From Struthio camelus (lineage: Eukaryota; Chordata; Aves; Struthioniformes; Struthionidae), in the NCBI RefSeq assembly GCF_040807025.1, contig NC_090952.1:1426001-1490000 (forward strand): 64,000 nt of DNA. The letters run 5' to 3'. Shown here in pieces: positions 11,631-24,589 of the stretch (position 1 is the first letter of the stretch; each line of letters opens with the position of its first letter). A program made the position numbers and the translations under genes. The notes under the pieces were generated by a model. The model saw only the letters and a list, made by a program, of their open reading frames with translations. It was not told the DNA's origin and searched no databases.

Positions 11631-14600
11631 TCTCTCGAAGGGAATGGAAAAGAAAATAAATCTCTGAGCTGTGGGTGGGGGCAGGTGCTGTTTGTGAGCA
11701 TCCTGGTGACACAGAGTGATGTTTTCAGCAACGCTGTAGCCTGACAGGTGCAGCAAAGCTTTGAGCTGTGAGACCTCCCATTACTGGTGAAACCTAGGAC
11801 AGCAGATGAAGAGTGAAAGGAATAGAGAGGGTGCTTTATTTGCTCCTTCTGCTGCTTGCTGTTCTCCTGTAGTGGAAAGATGAAACGCTCTGGGTGTGGG
11901 TGCTGAGACTGGTGGGGAAAGTAAATAGGCATGAGTTGCTGTTGTACTGCACTGTGGAAGTGCAGCATTCAGTGGTTTTGATTAGCTTATGAACACTGGC
12001 AGTGGGGTGGGGGGTTTCAACTTAAACTGATGATCCCTGACCAGCTGTCATCCCTAGTAATGCGGAGAAAAGAGAGATGTGAAAAGAACAGAGCCTGAGT
12101 TTAGGTTGGTATAGGTAGAGTTTTAGCACTTTTTTGATAACTTCCTTTTTTCCTGCAGTTGCTAAGGAGGAAAGTAAAAGGACGGCCATAAACAGGCACT
12201 GTGCTCCCTGGACAAAGAAGAAGGACCTGAGCACACCCTTGCCTGCAGAGTGTTTTCAGAAGATTTACAGATTAGGGCGCGTGTTTTCCTTCTGTTTCCG
12301 ATACTCCTCGACACCGCTGTCCTTACTCCTTTCTCATTAGTTAAACCTAAATTGTAAAGACAAAGCATAACCCTCTCATGGTGGTGTGCATTGCTGTTGG
12401 GGAGGGAAGCATCTAAGCATAGATTCCTTTTGCCTTGCTTCTGCATTGTGGCCATCCGTGTTCCCTGGCTCTGGCTGCTTTAGCAAATCAAAGCTTTCCC
12501 CATTCATTTCTGAATTATGAAGAGAAAAGTGATCTTCCTGTGTGATCAAACTGCTTCTAACCTCCCAAGTGTTTGGTAAAGAAGGAGAGAACAAGAGTCT
12601 CAAGGATGGTGAGCGCTCTCCTAGAACTGGAGAAGGATGTGCTTCTGTTTAAGAATGGCTGTTGTTACCGTAGCTAGGTATTTAACCTGAAGTTAGTCCA
12701 GAATGTCACCTTGGGAAGGTTGAGCTGTACTTCCTCTCTGCCTGAAGACAGCACAGCTGAAACTTATTTTGTGCAAAAAGTTGAATTGGAAGATACAGAC
12801 CTTTTTTACTGCCTTGAGTTTTCTCTTCTGAAATGCCATGCTGAGAGGGAATATATTTTTATAGGAACAGATTTGCGTTTGCCATCTACCCCCTAATACT
12901 TTCTGCTTGACTGCATATTGACCCGAACTATTCCCTGTGTTCAGTGAAAGGTGCAGTTAAGGATATTAGTGCTGCTGTAGGAAGTTTTTGTGCAGTTGGC
13001 ACAAAAGTTAGTTCAGTAGTGATGGTGCCAGCTGGGTTTGGGAGAAAGAGATGAAAACAAAGGATTTTGTTGAAGAAAGGTTACAGTGTTGCCTAGTCTT
13101 TTTGAAAAAAAACATAGAAACCACTTTCTCTTCTCTGTTCCTGAAGGAGTCTCGCAAATAGTTCTACGTCTTTTTAACAGCTGACAAAGTATTTCAACTG
13201 ACTATTGCCTTTTGTCTAGTGAGGAGGTGTGCGTCTCAGAATTGGTGAAAGACCTAGTTCCTGAGCCCTGCTTTAGCAATATGTTGCTGAAGTGGATGTG
13301 TGCGAGATGCTTTTCTGTCTTCCGTTTCCTGTACAACACAGGCTTTTCTTTTATGGAACTTACAGAATGTTGTGATTTACATGTGTGCTTATGATCTTAG
13401 ATGACTTAGTACTCTTCAGTCTGTTCCTTTCCATGAGACAGGAGGCAAGTTTTACTTCTAGGCTGGGGTAGCCTGTTGTTGCTAGTAACGCCAGAAACCC
13501 TGGGTGATGGAAAGAGATGTTAGTGGAAGGCATGTGAGGAAAAAGGCCGAAGATGCGGTGGTGGGAGAAGTAGCTGTGTGTGAGCGGTCTGTTGCCTGGG
13601 AGAGGTGTGGGGGGTTTGCTGAGATGGTGCAGCAGTGGTAGTAGTTGCCACTTGAGAGACCTTTCCATGTTTCTGTCAGAGATGATCCGTGAGATGCTTG
13701 GAGGAGGGAACTTTGGGACCTGAAACATAATGCTGGGAGTCAGGGTCCCGTGTGGGGAACTCGGTCTCTGAGAGACATGTCTGTGGCTACCTAACCCTGT
13801 TCTGCCTGTTTTTTTCCTCCGCATTGAGTCATATATGGGAGACCTTGACCAGAGCTGGAGAAGGAAGGGAAAAAGAGGAGTTGCACATTATTCAAGTAAT
13901 GAATATGCCTACTTGTTCTTGGGTGTCATGTGCCTTGGAAAACTCTGGTTCTTCTACTAAATCATTGTTACTGAAACTGTGTGGTTCTTCTTCCATACTT
14001 TTCTCTTTGTGACTGTATGTGGCCAGGGGCCTGAGGGGGTTAGCCCTTGGTATGATCTTATCTGCGCTGAGTGAATATAAGAGGATACACTATTTCTAGT
14101 GCCAGCAGGAGAGATTCCACATCAGTAGAGTGACCTGGACTCCAGGCATTGTCTTCTGGTTGTGTGCCTCTACCCATGGGCAGCAGAAAGAGCATTTCAG
14201 CTGAAAGTCTAAAATCTTTTGGTTGAGGAAATCTATATCAGCCAGAGCATTTATGCTAATAGAGCTTCTGTTGGAAGCTATAGAATGAAACAAGCTCTCC
14301 CTGGAAGAAAGAAAAAAAAAAAAAGGCAGGAAAATAAAACCCCTGATGGCTAAATATTGGCTGAAGTGGCTTTTTAAGGTGAGTGAGAGAGGTTTAGTGT
14401 GCCAGTGACTTTCTTAGGGGTAGACTGAACTCTGTTCTCAAAGGAGTGGTCTTTGTAGTGTCTGGCTGGGTGACGTGCCAACAGAGGGACGTTTTCCCGG
14501 ATCTTTCAGATTCCAGGATTGGTCACGCTGAACTCAAGAGATCATTGTTTGCCAAGTATAAGAATTTGTTAGAGCTAAGTGGTTCTACACATATGACAGA

Positions 14601-15448
14601 CACTGGACAACACTAAACAATTAACACTAAACACTCTACAAGTATAACAAAGTTAAACAGTTTAGTAATGCTAGAAATATAAGATAAATAAACATATATC
14701 AAAGCTGTATGGTTAAGCCATGTATGCATGGTACAATGACCATTCTGGCCCTTTCTTTGTCCTTCTTGGTCCACTCCATCCAGCAAGAGTTTTCCCTGGA
14801 TTGTTCTTACCACGCTTGCGCTGCACCAGGATGATTCACATTCTTGCTGGCAGTTGGCATCAGGGCTGTCCCTGCTGATGGGTGGGTTGTTGGGTCCACA
14901 GGCCAGCTGATGGTGAGCCCGAGTCCACACAAAGGTATGTGGCTTACTTTCTTTTATCCTCCCCAGGCTTGGTTCCTTATCTAATCAAATAATGCCAGAC
15001 TACAGTCACACAACAGAAAACATGGCACAGCAGATAACAGTATGCACGCATGTCATAACACTGCACACGTCCAACAAATAACTGTTTGCATGTTCAACGA
15101 ATAACCCCGTGCAAAATTCCACAGTACCTAGATGCTTATGGTGTGAGTCTGCAGTGTCACTTCCCCTTTGCTGCCTAAGTTTGTTCAGCAGTCATGGGGT
15201 CATTGGAGGGATACTGTAACCCTGCAGTATGGTGAATCTGGCTGTGGTGCAGCGGGGGTTCCTTAACTCTTGGGGAGCACTCCAGAGTAAACCCCCTTTC
15301 TATGGACTGCACCATCCTGAGTCCCACGCTTGCCTGTGCTGCACCTATCAGGCTAATTGCCTGAGCAGCCCTTTACTTAACTTAAGGTTGAGTTTAGTCA
15401 AGGCTCTTAAATAATTCCTTTTTAGCTGTTCTTTTGAGGGTTGGGATC

Positions 15449-15490
15449 TTTTCTTTTTTTTTCTTTTTTTTTGATTTCTTTTTTTTTTTC
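15449..15490. repeat. T-rich tract
   Basis: This is a run of T broken by single C and G bases. It precedes a cccag acceptor and acts as its pyrimidine tract if the following 23-nt exon is real. It could equally be a reversed poly(A) tail. Confidence 0.6.
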
Positions 15491-16332
15491 CCCAGTAACA
15501 GCAGAACTGCCAAACCAAGTAAGCAAATTACACCTGTTGTGGATGAGCCAGTTCCATTGTTTATATTATATTTATTTGGGGAAAGCTTGTTTGGTGGTGC
15601 AAAATGAGAAGCAATGCTTGTGAGCAGGAGCAGCATCTATTCTTGCAAACTGACTAATGTGGGCAAGTGTGGAGTCTCAGAATTAAACCCCTAGCAACTG
15701 CCTTGCTTCAATTCTCAGAAACTTTCACATGATATTCAAAAGGCCTGTTTGGAGTTCAGGCTTCCTACTCAGCCAGTTGGTATTAGGAAGTTGTCTGCAT
15801 TATCACCCCTGAACTGAGCCCCATCCATGTAATTGTCCTTGAAAGCTGAGTTGTAGTTTTTCTCCTAATGCTTTCCCATCTTACAGTGCAGATATCAAGG
15901 GTGGTGATACCTGAGGCCCAGAGTGGTCTCGGAGGAACGATCTGATCAGGTACTGAGTGTCCTTTCATCGTACTGGATTGAATGCCTTTAAAGCACAATG
16001 AGTGTGGGATAGCATGAGTGTCCGTTGTAGGTCTCCCCTCCCCACCCCCAAAAAGGGGTTCTTTGGTGATAATGCAAATACTGATTTTTGGAGGAGCAGG
16101 AAGTATATATGGACACCTTCACAATGGCTCCTGCCATGTATTGTGGGAAGGGACCCCAGCTCTTCCTTCTCTCCCGCTCTTGCTGCTCCAGAAGAATCGT
16201 GCTGGAAGCTGTTTTCCCTTGTTCATGTATGCAACCGAGGTTCCAGTCAGATTCCGCTCTGCAAAAAGCAGCTTTCTTGAGTGGGAGATGGATTCTTCAG
16301 ACCTGAACCAAAGGGTGAAGGCTACAAAGGGC

Positions 16333-16768
16333 TACCGAGATGATTAGAGGGCTGGAGCACCTCTCCTAGGAAGAAAGACTGCAAGAGCTGGGCCTGTTCA
16401 GCCTGGAGAAGAGAAGATTGAGAGGGGATCTCATCAACGTGTACAAGTATCCGAAGGGGGAGTGTCAAGAGGATGAGGCCAGCCTCTTCTCCGTGGTGCC
16501 CAGCAACAGGACAAGAGGCAATGGGCAGAAACTGAACCACAGGAAGTTCCACCTAAACCTGAGAAAAAACTTCTTCGCTGTGAGGGTGACAGAGCATTGG
16601 AAGAGGTTGCCCAGAGAGGTAGTGGAGTCTCCTTCGCTGGAGATATTCAAAACCCGTCCGGATGTGATCCTGGGCAATATGCTCTAGAGGTCCCTGCTTG
16701 AGCAGGGAGGTTGGACTAGCTGATCTCCAGAGGTCCCATCCAACCTAAACGATTCTGTGATTCTGTGA
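16333..16768 (+). mobile_element. CR1 LINE, 5'-truncated 3' end
   Basis: The copy keeps the last codons of ORF2 (frame with [20 protein letters not shown]) and the 3' UTR. It ends in two ATTCTGTG units, the CR1 tail. It is nearly identical in layout to the copy at 54.05-54.57 kb and to the 3' end of the element at 56.09 kb. Severe 5' truncation is normal for CR1. Confidence 0.95.
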
Positions 16769-17961
16769 ATGTGACAACATTGAAACAGCTCATTTCTGTC
16801 TTTCTCTGCTGCATTCTCTCAGGTGTTACAGACCAGCAGAAAATGCTTGTGACCAGGGCAATCCAGTGAAGCAAGCCATTGCAAAGGTAACTTGTGTTGT
16901 TTACTATTTTATTTTTAGGGAAAGCTGGTTGAGTATTTCCGACCATAAGTGTTTGCACTCTTCCGTGTATGTTGTTGAGTGAAGTATGTTCTCATGCCAG
17001 TTGTTTTTTCCATGGGAAAGGGGAGCACTCTTCAACAAATGGCACTTTCACAGAGATCTCCTGCTGTCATTTTGTTTCTGTGCCATTCTGAGCACTCTGT
17101 GCTATGCTCTTTTAATCCTTTCCTCTTAGCTGTCAGGTAGCCTTGAAAGCCCACAGTGCACAAGCTTAGTTGACTGATAGGACAAACTTGCAATGTGATT
17201 TAGTCCACTCTTACTTGTGTTGAGTGATGCGTGGTGCATCTTTTTGTCTTTCAGCTGTAATAAGGCCTGAGATCAGAAATACAAGCTTAACCACGGAAAT
17301 GAGAATTACTAGTCTCAGTCTGAACTGAAGAGCTATAGGGGGAGGCTTTGCTGAGCTGCTTAATGCTTGTTCAAAACAAAGCAACTTTGTGACCCTCTTG
17401 CCTCTCTCTTACTGTGGATGCAGTAGCACATGGGTACACAGTTTGAAAGCAGCCATCCCTAAAAAGCAACTTGGGAGTTTTCTAACAATGGTTGCTTTGC
17501 TTCTTTGGAACTCTGCAGAGCAAGGAGCTTATGTTTTCATGGATGTCTGGACTGGACTGGTTGGGTTTCCTTCCTGACCATTGGCCATTAGGGCACAGCT
17601 TGTCACTGTGTGTGTGAAGTTAAGATTTGGGCTCTTTTCTCCCCTAGGTGTTTTGCTTCCCCTGCAGTGAGTATTCTCTGACATTTTATTGCCCAGCCAG
17701 TCAGTGTCCTTTGATCCTTCTGCAGCTCTTTTGTTGACAAAAAATATGGAGATGATTGAGTATTTTTGTTTGTTTTTGTTATTGTTTTTGTTTTAAACAG
17801 CCACCCCCCTGACAGAAGGAAGCAAGGCAAAGAGACATCTGGAGGTGCCTTTTTCAGAGCAAGTTCTTCACAGCATGGAGTTGTGTATATGTGAGCACTG
17901 CTTGGATTTGAAAAGGGAACTGGAACTTGTCATCAGGAGGCCTTAACCAGTCCTAATAAGC

Positions 17962-18275
17962 CGGACATGCGTATTCCGTTTTGTCAACAATGTCTAGCTG
18001 CTTCCCAGCCAATAGCTACTCAAGCTTAGCACAGTCGAGATAAGGAAATAGCTTTAGTATGTAAAAGGAGCCCTTAGGATACACAGAGTGAGTCCCGCCT
18101 GGGTGTCCGACCTGTGCATCCAGCAGCCTCCCATCAGCAACCCCTCCACGTGGCTCCCAGGGCTCCCTGCGCAGTTTGGAGTGTAAGTCATTCATTAAAT
18201 CTACTCTGTTCAACTCATGAACCTTGAGTGTCTCTCTTCCAGTATCCGACCCTCCCTTTCCTGCATTGTGGTCAC
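17962..18275 (+). repeat. LTR-like interspersed repeat, copy 1
   Basis: About 315 bp align over their whole length with 32022-32339 in the same orientation. Shared blocks include CAACAATGTCTAGCTGCTTC, AGATAAGGAAATAG-like and GTGTAAGTCATTCATT. ATTAAA, a possible poly(A) signal, lies 3' of the middle and the unit ends GGTCACA. Size and signals fit a solo LTR of an endogenous retrovirus. No internal viral gene is present and no clear target-site duplication was seen. Boundaries are within about 10 bp. Confidence 0.6.
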
Positions 18276-18734
18276 AGTTTGCATACTCAAACTGCATGAG
18301 GAGCCATGTGAAAGTTCGCCCTGATTGTGCCGACATGGTTCCTCACTGTGAATAAACACGACATTTGGGAATCTAGCATCAAGGCTATGACCTAAATCGT
18401 AGGTTCTCCCCTGGGCAAACACCTCTCTGCAAAGATGTGTAGGACTGTGGGGGCTGTTTCTAGGGCCTCCTTGGGTATATTGACCGTGTAGGTTCACTTA
18501 CCTTTTTCTGTGGGGGGGGAGGGGAAGGGTAGAAGATGACAAGAGGTAGGAAATACACCTCAAATGAAATGAGAAACAGGTAGAAATGCTTAGAGAGCAA
18601 TGACGAGGCATGTGTGTGAAGCCTTCTATCAGGTGTAACAATCAGCATGTTTTCTATTTAAATGGCCACATTTGTAAGCATTATTTCTTATTCTTCACAG
18701 GCAGATCAGAAGAGGACAGCTGTGTGTTAAAATC

Positions 18735-20690
18735 CATTTCACAGAATCGCTGAGGTTGGAAGGCACCTCTGGAGATCTTCTGGTCCAACCGCCCCCCCCT
18801 GCTCAGAGCAAGATCAAGTAGAGCAGGTTGCTGAGGGCCTTGTCTGGTTGTGTTGTGAATAGCTCCACAGATGATGACTGCACCACCTCTCTGGGCAACC
18901 TGGTCTAGTGTTTGAGAGTAAGGAAGATTTTTTTTTTTTCCTTATGTTTCAATGTAATTATTTTTATTTTGGCTTGTGCCCAGTGCTTCTCGTTCTGTCC
19001 CTGGGTGTTACTGAGAAGACCTTGGCTCTTGTCTTCTTTACACCCTCCCATCAGTATATATGCACCCTCTTTGCTGAGGTATACAATCCCAGCTCTCTCT
19101 GCCTTTCCTGAGGATGTCAGATGCTCCAAGCCCTGAACTGTCTTCATGGCCCTTTGATGGACTTGCTGCATTCAATCCATGTGTTTCTGGTACTGGGGGA
19201 GCCCAGCATGGAACACAGCACTGCAGATGCGGCCTCACCAGTGCTGAGGACAGGAGGGATCACCTCCCTTGACCTGCTTGCTGGCTGTGCTCTTCCAAAT
19301 GCAGCCCAGGATGCTGTTGGCCGCCTTTGCCACAAGGGCACATTGCTAGCTCATGCTCAACTGGATGTCTGCCAGGACCCCTCGGGTTCTTTTCTGCCAA
19401 GGTGCTTTCCAGCTGATCGGCCCCCAACACGTACTTCCTCCACATATTCCTCCACAGGAGCAGGACTTGACATTCCCCTCTGCTGAACTTCATGAGGTTC
19501 TTGTTGGCCCTTTTCTCTAGCCTGTCAAGGTCCCCCTGAACGGCTGCACAACTGTCTGGTGTATCAGCCACTCCTCCCAGTTTTGTATCATCTGCAAGTG
19601 TAGCTGAGGGTGCACTCCATCTCATCATCCAGGTCATAATGCAGATGTGAAACAGTATTTTAGCTGGTATTGACCCCCTGAGGTATACCCCTAGTGACTG
19701 GCCTCCAGCTGGCTGCAACTCTTTGATGCCAGCAGTTAAGCCAATTTTCAGTCCACTTCCCTGTCCCTTATCTAGTTCATCCTTCATCAGTGTCTATGAG
19801 GATGCCATGGGGGACAGTGTTGGAAGCCTAACTAAAGTCAAGATAAATAATACTCACTGCTCTCCCCTTATCCACCGAGCTAGTCAATTCATCATAGAAT
19901 TACCTTTCTTATGCCTGTGCTGACTATTTTACCTTTCTTTATGTCCATGCTGACTATTCCCAATGACCTTCTGGTCAAAATTTGTGTGGAGATGGCTTCT
20001 GGGAGGATTTTCTCCATCACTTTCTCGGGGATCAAACTGAGGCTGACAGGCTTGTAGTTTTCCAGATCCTCCTCCTTGCTATTCTTGAGGATAGGAGTGA
20101 TGTTTGCTTTCTTCCAGACCTCAGGAACCTCCTCCAATTGCCGTGGCCTTTCAAAGATGATGGAGAGTGGCCTCACTATGACGACAGCCAGCTCCTTCAA
20201 CACTCGGACTTATGCATGTCCAACTTGTTTAAATCTTTCTTAACCTTATCTTTCTCCCCTGACCTTGCAGCAGATATCAGGATGGTGCAAGTCTCCCATA
20301 AGGATGAGGGCCTGTAAGCAGGAGGCTTCTTCCAGTTGTCTGAATTGAATGTCACCTGCTGCTTCTTCCTGATTGGGAGTTTTTAGCAGACACCCACCAT
20401 AATGTTGGTTTGCCCCTAATTCTGACCTGTAAGCTCTCAGGTGGATGATCTTTAGTCGCTGGCAGAGCTCCATGCATTCCTGCTGCTCTCTCACTCTCCC
20501 ATAAAGGGCAATTCCCCTTCCTTCCCTTCCCAGCCAGTCCTTCCTAAAGAGCCTGTGTGCATCCAATGCAGCATTCCAGTCTTGTGAGCTATCCCACCAC
20601 ATGTCTGTGATCCCAATGAGATCATAGCCTTGCTGGTGCACGCAGACCTCTTAATTCCTCATGTTTCTTCCCTTGGCTGCATGTATTAGT
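18735..20690 (-). mobile_element. Old CR1 LINE, internally deleted
   Basis: The 3' end at 18735 has one ATTCTGTG-type unit and the usual CR1 3' motif. Upstream on the minus strand are decayed reverse transcriptase pieces (KANITPILKNSKEEDLENYK near 20.1 kb; DDTKLGG near 19.6 kb). Next come endonuclease pieces (TDMWWDSSQDW and LILMGDLHHPDIC). The endonuclease segment meets the RT region directly, so the end of the endonuclease domain and the start of RT are missing compared with the element at 56-60 kb. Many stops and shifts; inactive. Confidence 0.85.
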
Positions 20691-20969
20691 GCACAAGCAC
20701 CTCAGAGGTGCCCAGTTCTTCTGTTTCCTACAAAAAGCATGAGAACTTCCTCCACCATGTTGCCCTCTCAGCACTTTTTTTATTTGTGTGCAGACAGTTG
20801 AGGGGGGTCCACATCCGCACTGTTTTGTTGTTTTCAGAGTCTCTGTTGTCCACCCCACACACTTTGTTTGCCAACGCTGTCCACCGCTGCTTCATTTGTC
20901 TGTTGATTGTCATCTCCTTCCCCCTTGTTCCTGCTTTAAAGTTTTCCTCACCAGGTGGGCTGGCCTTTT

Positions 20970-21330
20970 GGCAAAGGTGTCGAAAGTGGCATGTGTATGT
21001 GCAGTGTCAACGGTGTGCCACAGTGTGGGTGTGAAGAGCAGGTATATGCTTGTATGTGAGGTGCATGCTGGTGGTAAGGTTGTATAGTCTGGGGGAGGTG
21101 TTTATGTGCTGTGGTGTGCATGCATTGTGGCAGGGGATGTGAGTGAAATGCATTGTGTGCATGTGTTCGTGTATATGCAAGATGGGGGTGCAGCATGATG
21201 GTGTGCAATGCTGACTGCATTAGAATCCTTGTAAACAAGATGAGTAAATTGTGTGCATGTGTGTATGTGGGCACGCACATGCATGCAAGGAGTGCACACA
21301 CACCATATTGTACTGTGTGTTAGGAGGCAT
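20970..21330. repeat. TG/CA-rich degenerate tract
   Basis: About 360 bp are dominated by TGTG and GTGTG with interspersed GCATG and TGCA words, without a fixed period. It looks like an old, diverged dinucleotide expansion. Confidence 0.5.
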
Positions 21331-23439
21331 AGGTCGGAGTGTATATGGACATTATTGCTTTTTGCTGCTACAAATAATTCTGGGATCACACATTAGGTTT
21401 GTATAGTCCATGCAAATAAATCCATCATTAGGCACAGGTTGGTCATTCCAGCTGCGAGCATCCACCCTGCCCTTTATTTATGAGGTGGATTTTTGCATTT
21501 GGGAAGCTCCTCCATCCCCTTTGTGAACAGCTCAACTGCTACAAAGGAGACAACACTGACGGCACCAGCGGAAGCTCCCCCATGAGCGTGTCTCCACTCA
21601 GCCATGCAGGTGCTATCCCTTGGGGCTGGCCAAGCTTTAGGGCCAGGCACCTCCAGAGCAGCAGCTCAGGACCTGTCTTTGGACTCGCTCATGTTGCTCA
21701 TCTGTCTTTTGCGCAGCTGCTGTTCTTAGTGCCTTCCCCTCCAGTGCCATACCAGCATCTTCTCCTAGTGCTAGAGAATTCAACAGAAAGATGGACAGGG
21801 AGAAGAAGAAGGGTGAGAACAGGGAGAAGGCAGAGAACTACTGTAGGCCTAACTCAGGCCCTATATTATGGCATCTTCTTCTGGTGAAGTTCCAAGGTCC
21901 CTCTCCTGTGATAGAGGCCCCTTGCCCCCAAGCCCATGAGAGGGTCCCATGTGCAGCTAATCAGCCTGGGGCTGAGTCAGGTGGGGCCAAGACCTTGGCC
22001 TGAACAAGGATCGACCCCTGGTGGAGGTGTCTTGGTGTCAGTGCTCTGCGAAGGAAGGACAGGCTATGGAAAAGGGAGTGCCAAACATCGGAGGGCTCCT
22101 TCTGTCATCAGCCCAGACTTTGACATCCTGTACTGAAAGCCTATTCTGGTACCCAGCAACTCCCCCTTGGATTTCAGGAATATTCAGTTCAAGGCCAGAC
22201 TCAGACGCTTGCTCCTGTCTCGTGAGGGTGGTAAGAGGAAGATCCCCTTTCCCCTGATGCTGCTGTCAGTGGAAGGATGGGTATTGCAGCAGGGGAACTC
22301 ATCCTCCCTTTTTAGAGATATTTACCAGGGGAACTGCTTCTGCTCCTCTTGCTTCTGTCTGTTCCTCTTGGCAACATATTTGAATATTTCCCGACGGGTT
22401 TTATATGGCTCCAAGCTTTTCAGAACCTGAGCTGCTCGAGGGGAAAGGTGGCTGCAACAGCAGGGAAAAGTCTCTCACTGGCTGGCTGGGAGCCTGCCTG
22501 CCTCTCCCTTGGTCCAGCTCCTGCACCCACCTAGCCCCTTTCAACCTGGAATGAGTTTTAGGAGTTAGCTGTGGGCCACAGAGAGGCCCCTGGGAGGAGG
22601 CAGGGAGTACCTAGGTCATTCCCATGTCATGAGAAATTGGAGGGTGCTGTGTGCAATCCCAGGCCTCAGGGATTTGGATCCATAATACCTTGGTGCGGTC
22701 ACAGCCCCTCGACTGCCCCAGGCTGTGGCTGGAACTGGTGCACGCTTACTCAGGCTGGATTCTCTCCAGCTTGGCTGCTGCTCTCTTCTGCTCCACTGAT
22801 GGAGGGTTTTTGGCCTTTTCCCACCTCTCCTTGTTCTCTTTTCTCCTGGGCTGGACTGGGCTGGAGGAGGGGGAGCCCAAGTCTTCTCACTGCCAAACTC
22901 CTGCCAAGGAAGAGAGAGTGTTTGCAAAGCAGATGGTTATAATAGAGGAGCTGTTTCCCAGAGGACCTCTGGCAAGGACCTTGCAACAGCAGCTGGGGAA
23001 CCAGGACACTCTCCACCACATGCCCACAGGGGAATGTCAGGGTGGTTCCAGGGCTTCACTACAATTGCCAGCTGACCCTGCACCTTCCTTCTGACATCCC
23101 TGGGAGCATCCTAAATGGGGAGGAGGTAATGGCCGTTTGCAGGGCCTGAACTTCCAATGAGCTCTTCGCTGGGTTTGGCAGGGCAGACCAAGCAATCTGA
23201 ACCCTTCTGACCGCAGGTTTTGCCCTAAGCTTCAGGGCTCACTGCCCCACTGGCTGCTTCCCCAACACCTGATAACCCAGCAATGGGCATTTAATAACAC
23301 CATGACTTTTCCTGATGAGGGGACTCCTTTGCTGCTTGCTCTTTGACTGTTACAGCACTAATGGAAAAAACACTGCATCAGTTTCACAAAGACATTATCA
23401 GGGTGGGAATTACTGCTTTCATTCCAAAAAAGCTCCTAC
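21331..23439. other. Unassigned DNA
   Basis: Several open stretches occur on both strands, but none has recognisable motifs plus matching splice sites. No mobile element was recognised. It may be the 3' flank or last introns of CCDC81-like copy B. Confidence 0.4.
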
Positions 23440-23553
23440 CAGATGTCCTCTGCTCTCTGGTGTACTTCTCTTCCTGTCAATTTCAGCCAGTGCTGACTTC
23501 TCCAGAATCCTAGAAGAATCCTCCCTGGGGCTCAGGTCTTTCTCAGAGGACAA
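23440..23553 (-). CDS. Candidate 3' exon downstream of CCDC81-like copy B (114 nt)
   Basis: The acceptor tggtgttacag and donor gtagga enclose 38 codons open in phase 0-0, encoding a charged helix-like segment with RILEKSALAEIDRKRST. The last resolved exon of copy B (24475-24589) ends in phase 1, so at least one more exon would be needed between them. It could be a chance exon. Confidence 0.3.
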
Positions 23554-24474
23554 CTGTAACACCAAGAGGAAAAATAGGCAGTGCATTTTGGAGGGAGGTG
23601 AGAACCTAAGTTTCCCCAGCATCTGCATCCTGATGCAACTGCAACAGAATTGGGACCAGTGAGGGAAAAAGTAATGAGGGATATGCTATTTGTTTGGGAG
23701 GAGTCTGGGTGGAGAAGGAGAGGTAGACAGGTAGTGAAAAAGTGTTTCCAGAAACGGAGACATTAGGAAATCAGGTATAACAAGAAAACATAGGGGCAGG
23801 CGGAAGTTCCAGGAGGGGTGTCTTCCAGCAGTAGGAGCGTGGATGTGTACGGATGGCAGTGAGGCTGACCTGCAGACCTAAGTTCGTGCTGACACCCTTG
23901 GCAAATGCACCAGACTCTCCATCAGGTCTATGCCTGAAAGCCTTGGAGGGGGTGTGTGAAGTAAGGAGGAATAGACTTGCACCCTAAATACTAAGTACTG
24001 GGGAGGGAAGGGAGATAAAATTGTGGTTCAGTACTAGCTGGGTGGGATTCGTATGGTGAACTGGTAATTAGTAGTTCTACAGTTGCATATGCCCTTAGGT
24101 TAATCATAGAATTGCCTAGGGATTTCTTCACAGTGTAATTAATGCTAACTCAGTAAGCACAGTAGACTCGCAGATCAGTGCCCCCTCCAGCTTGCTTTCT
24201 AAGGGGAAGAGTTGGACCTATGAAGCCAAAGTTCAAGGAAAGGGCGATCAGTGTCTGCCCTCATCACAGCGGACTGCTGCTTTTGTACCTTGTTTTTCAT
24301 TGGCAGCTTCTTCCTCACAGGGATGAGCAGGCAACCCCCTGCGCATTGACTGCATGTCAACACTGCCCCCACAGCCTGCAGAACTTCCACCCTCCACTCC
24401 CTGCTGGAGAGGATTGCTGTTGTCCTGGATGGTGTCAAATGCTGCCAGTACCTGGGCTGGCTCTTGATTGTGAC

Positions 24475-24589
24475 CTGCAAACCAGGCTTCCCACGCTGCC
24501 CATTCTGCCTGTGCTTGTTTGTGCCGCTCTTGGTACAAGGACCCCAGCCTCTGCCTACGGTCCCACTGCGCAGACATCTTCCAGGTTTC
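24475..24589 (-). CDS. CCDC81-like copy B, helical exon (115 nt)
   Basis: Acceptor gtggccctccag, donor gtcaca, phase 0 to 1. It encodes ETWKMSAQWDRRQRLGSL, then YQERHKQAQAEWAAWEAW, a charged Gln/Arg/Trp-rich helix of the coiled-coil kind found in the C-terminal part of CCDC81. No partner was found in copy A, whose downstream part lies near the window edge. Confidence 0.6.

Larger units (their letters stand above)
11400..17950 (+). other. Possible plus-strand transcription unit downstream of the CpG island
   Basis: Candidate exons with good splice signals are: first exon to 11625 (donor GTGAGT); acceptor ending tcctgcag before 12159, with an open frame to about 12340; 15496-15518 (23 nt, donor gtaagc); 16823-16886 (64 nt, contains CYRPAENACDQGN); and 17801-17948, which ends in TAA (contains FSEQVLHSMELCICEHC). 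Their phases do not all join into one reading frame and no family was recognised. It may be a non-coding RNA, a decayed gene or chance. The stretch 11.6-15.4 kb is otherwise AT-richer intron-like DNA without a clear ORF. Confidence 0.25.
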
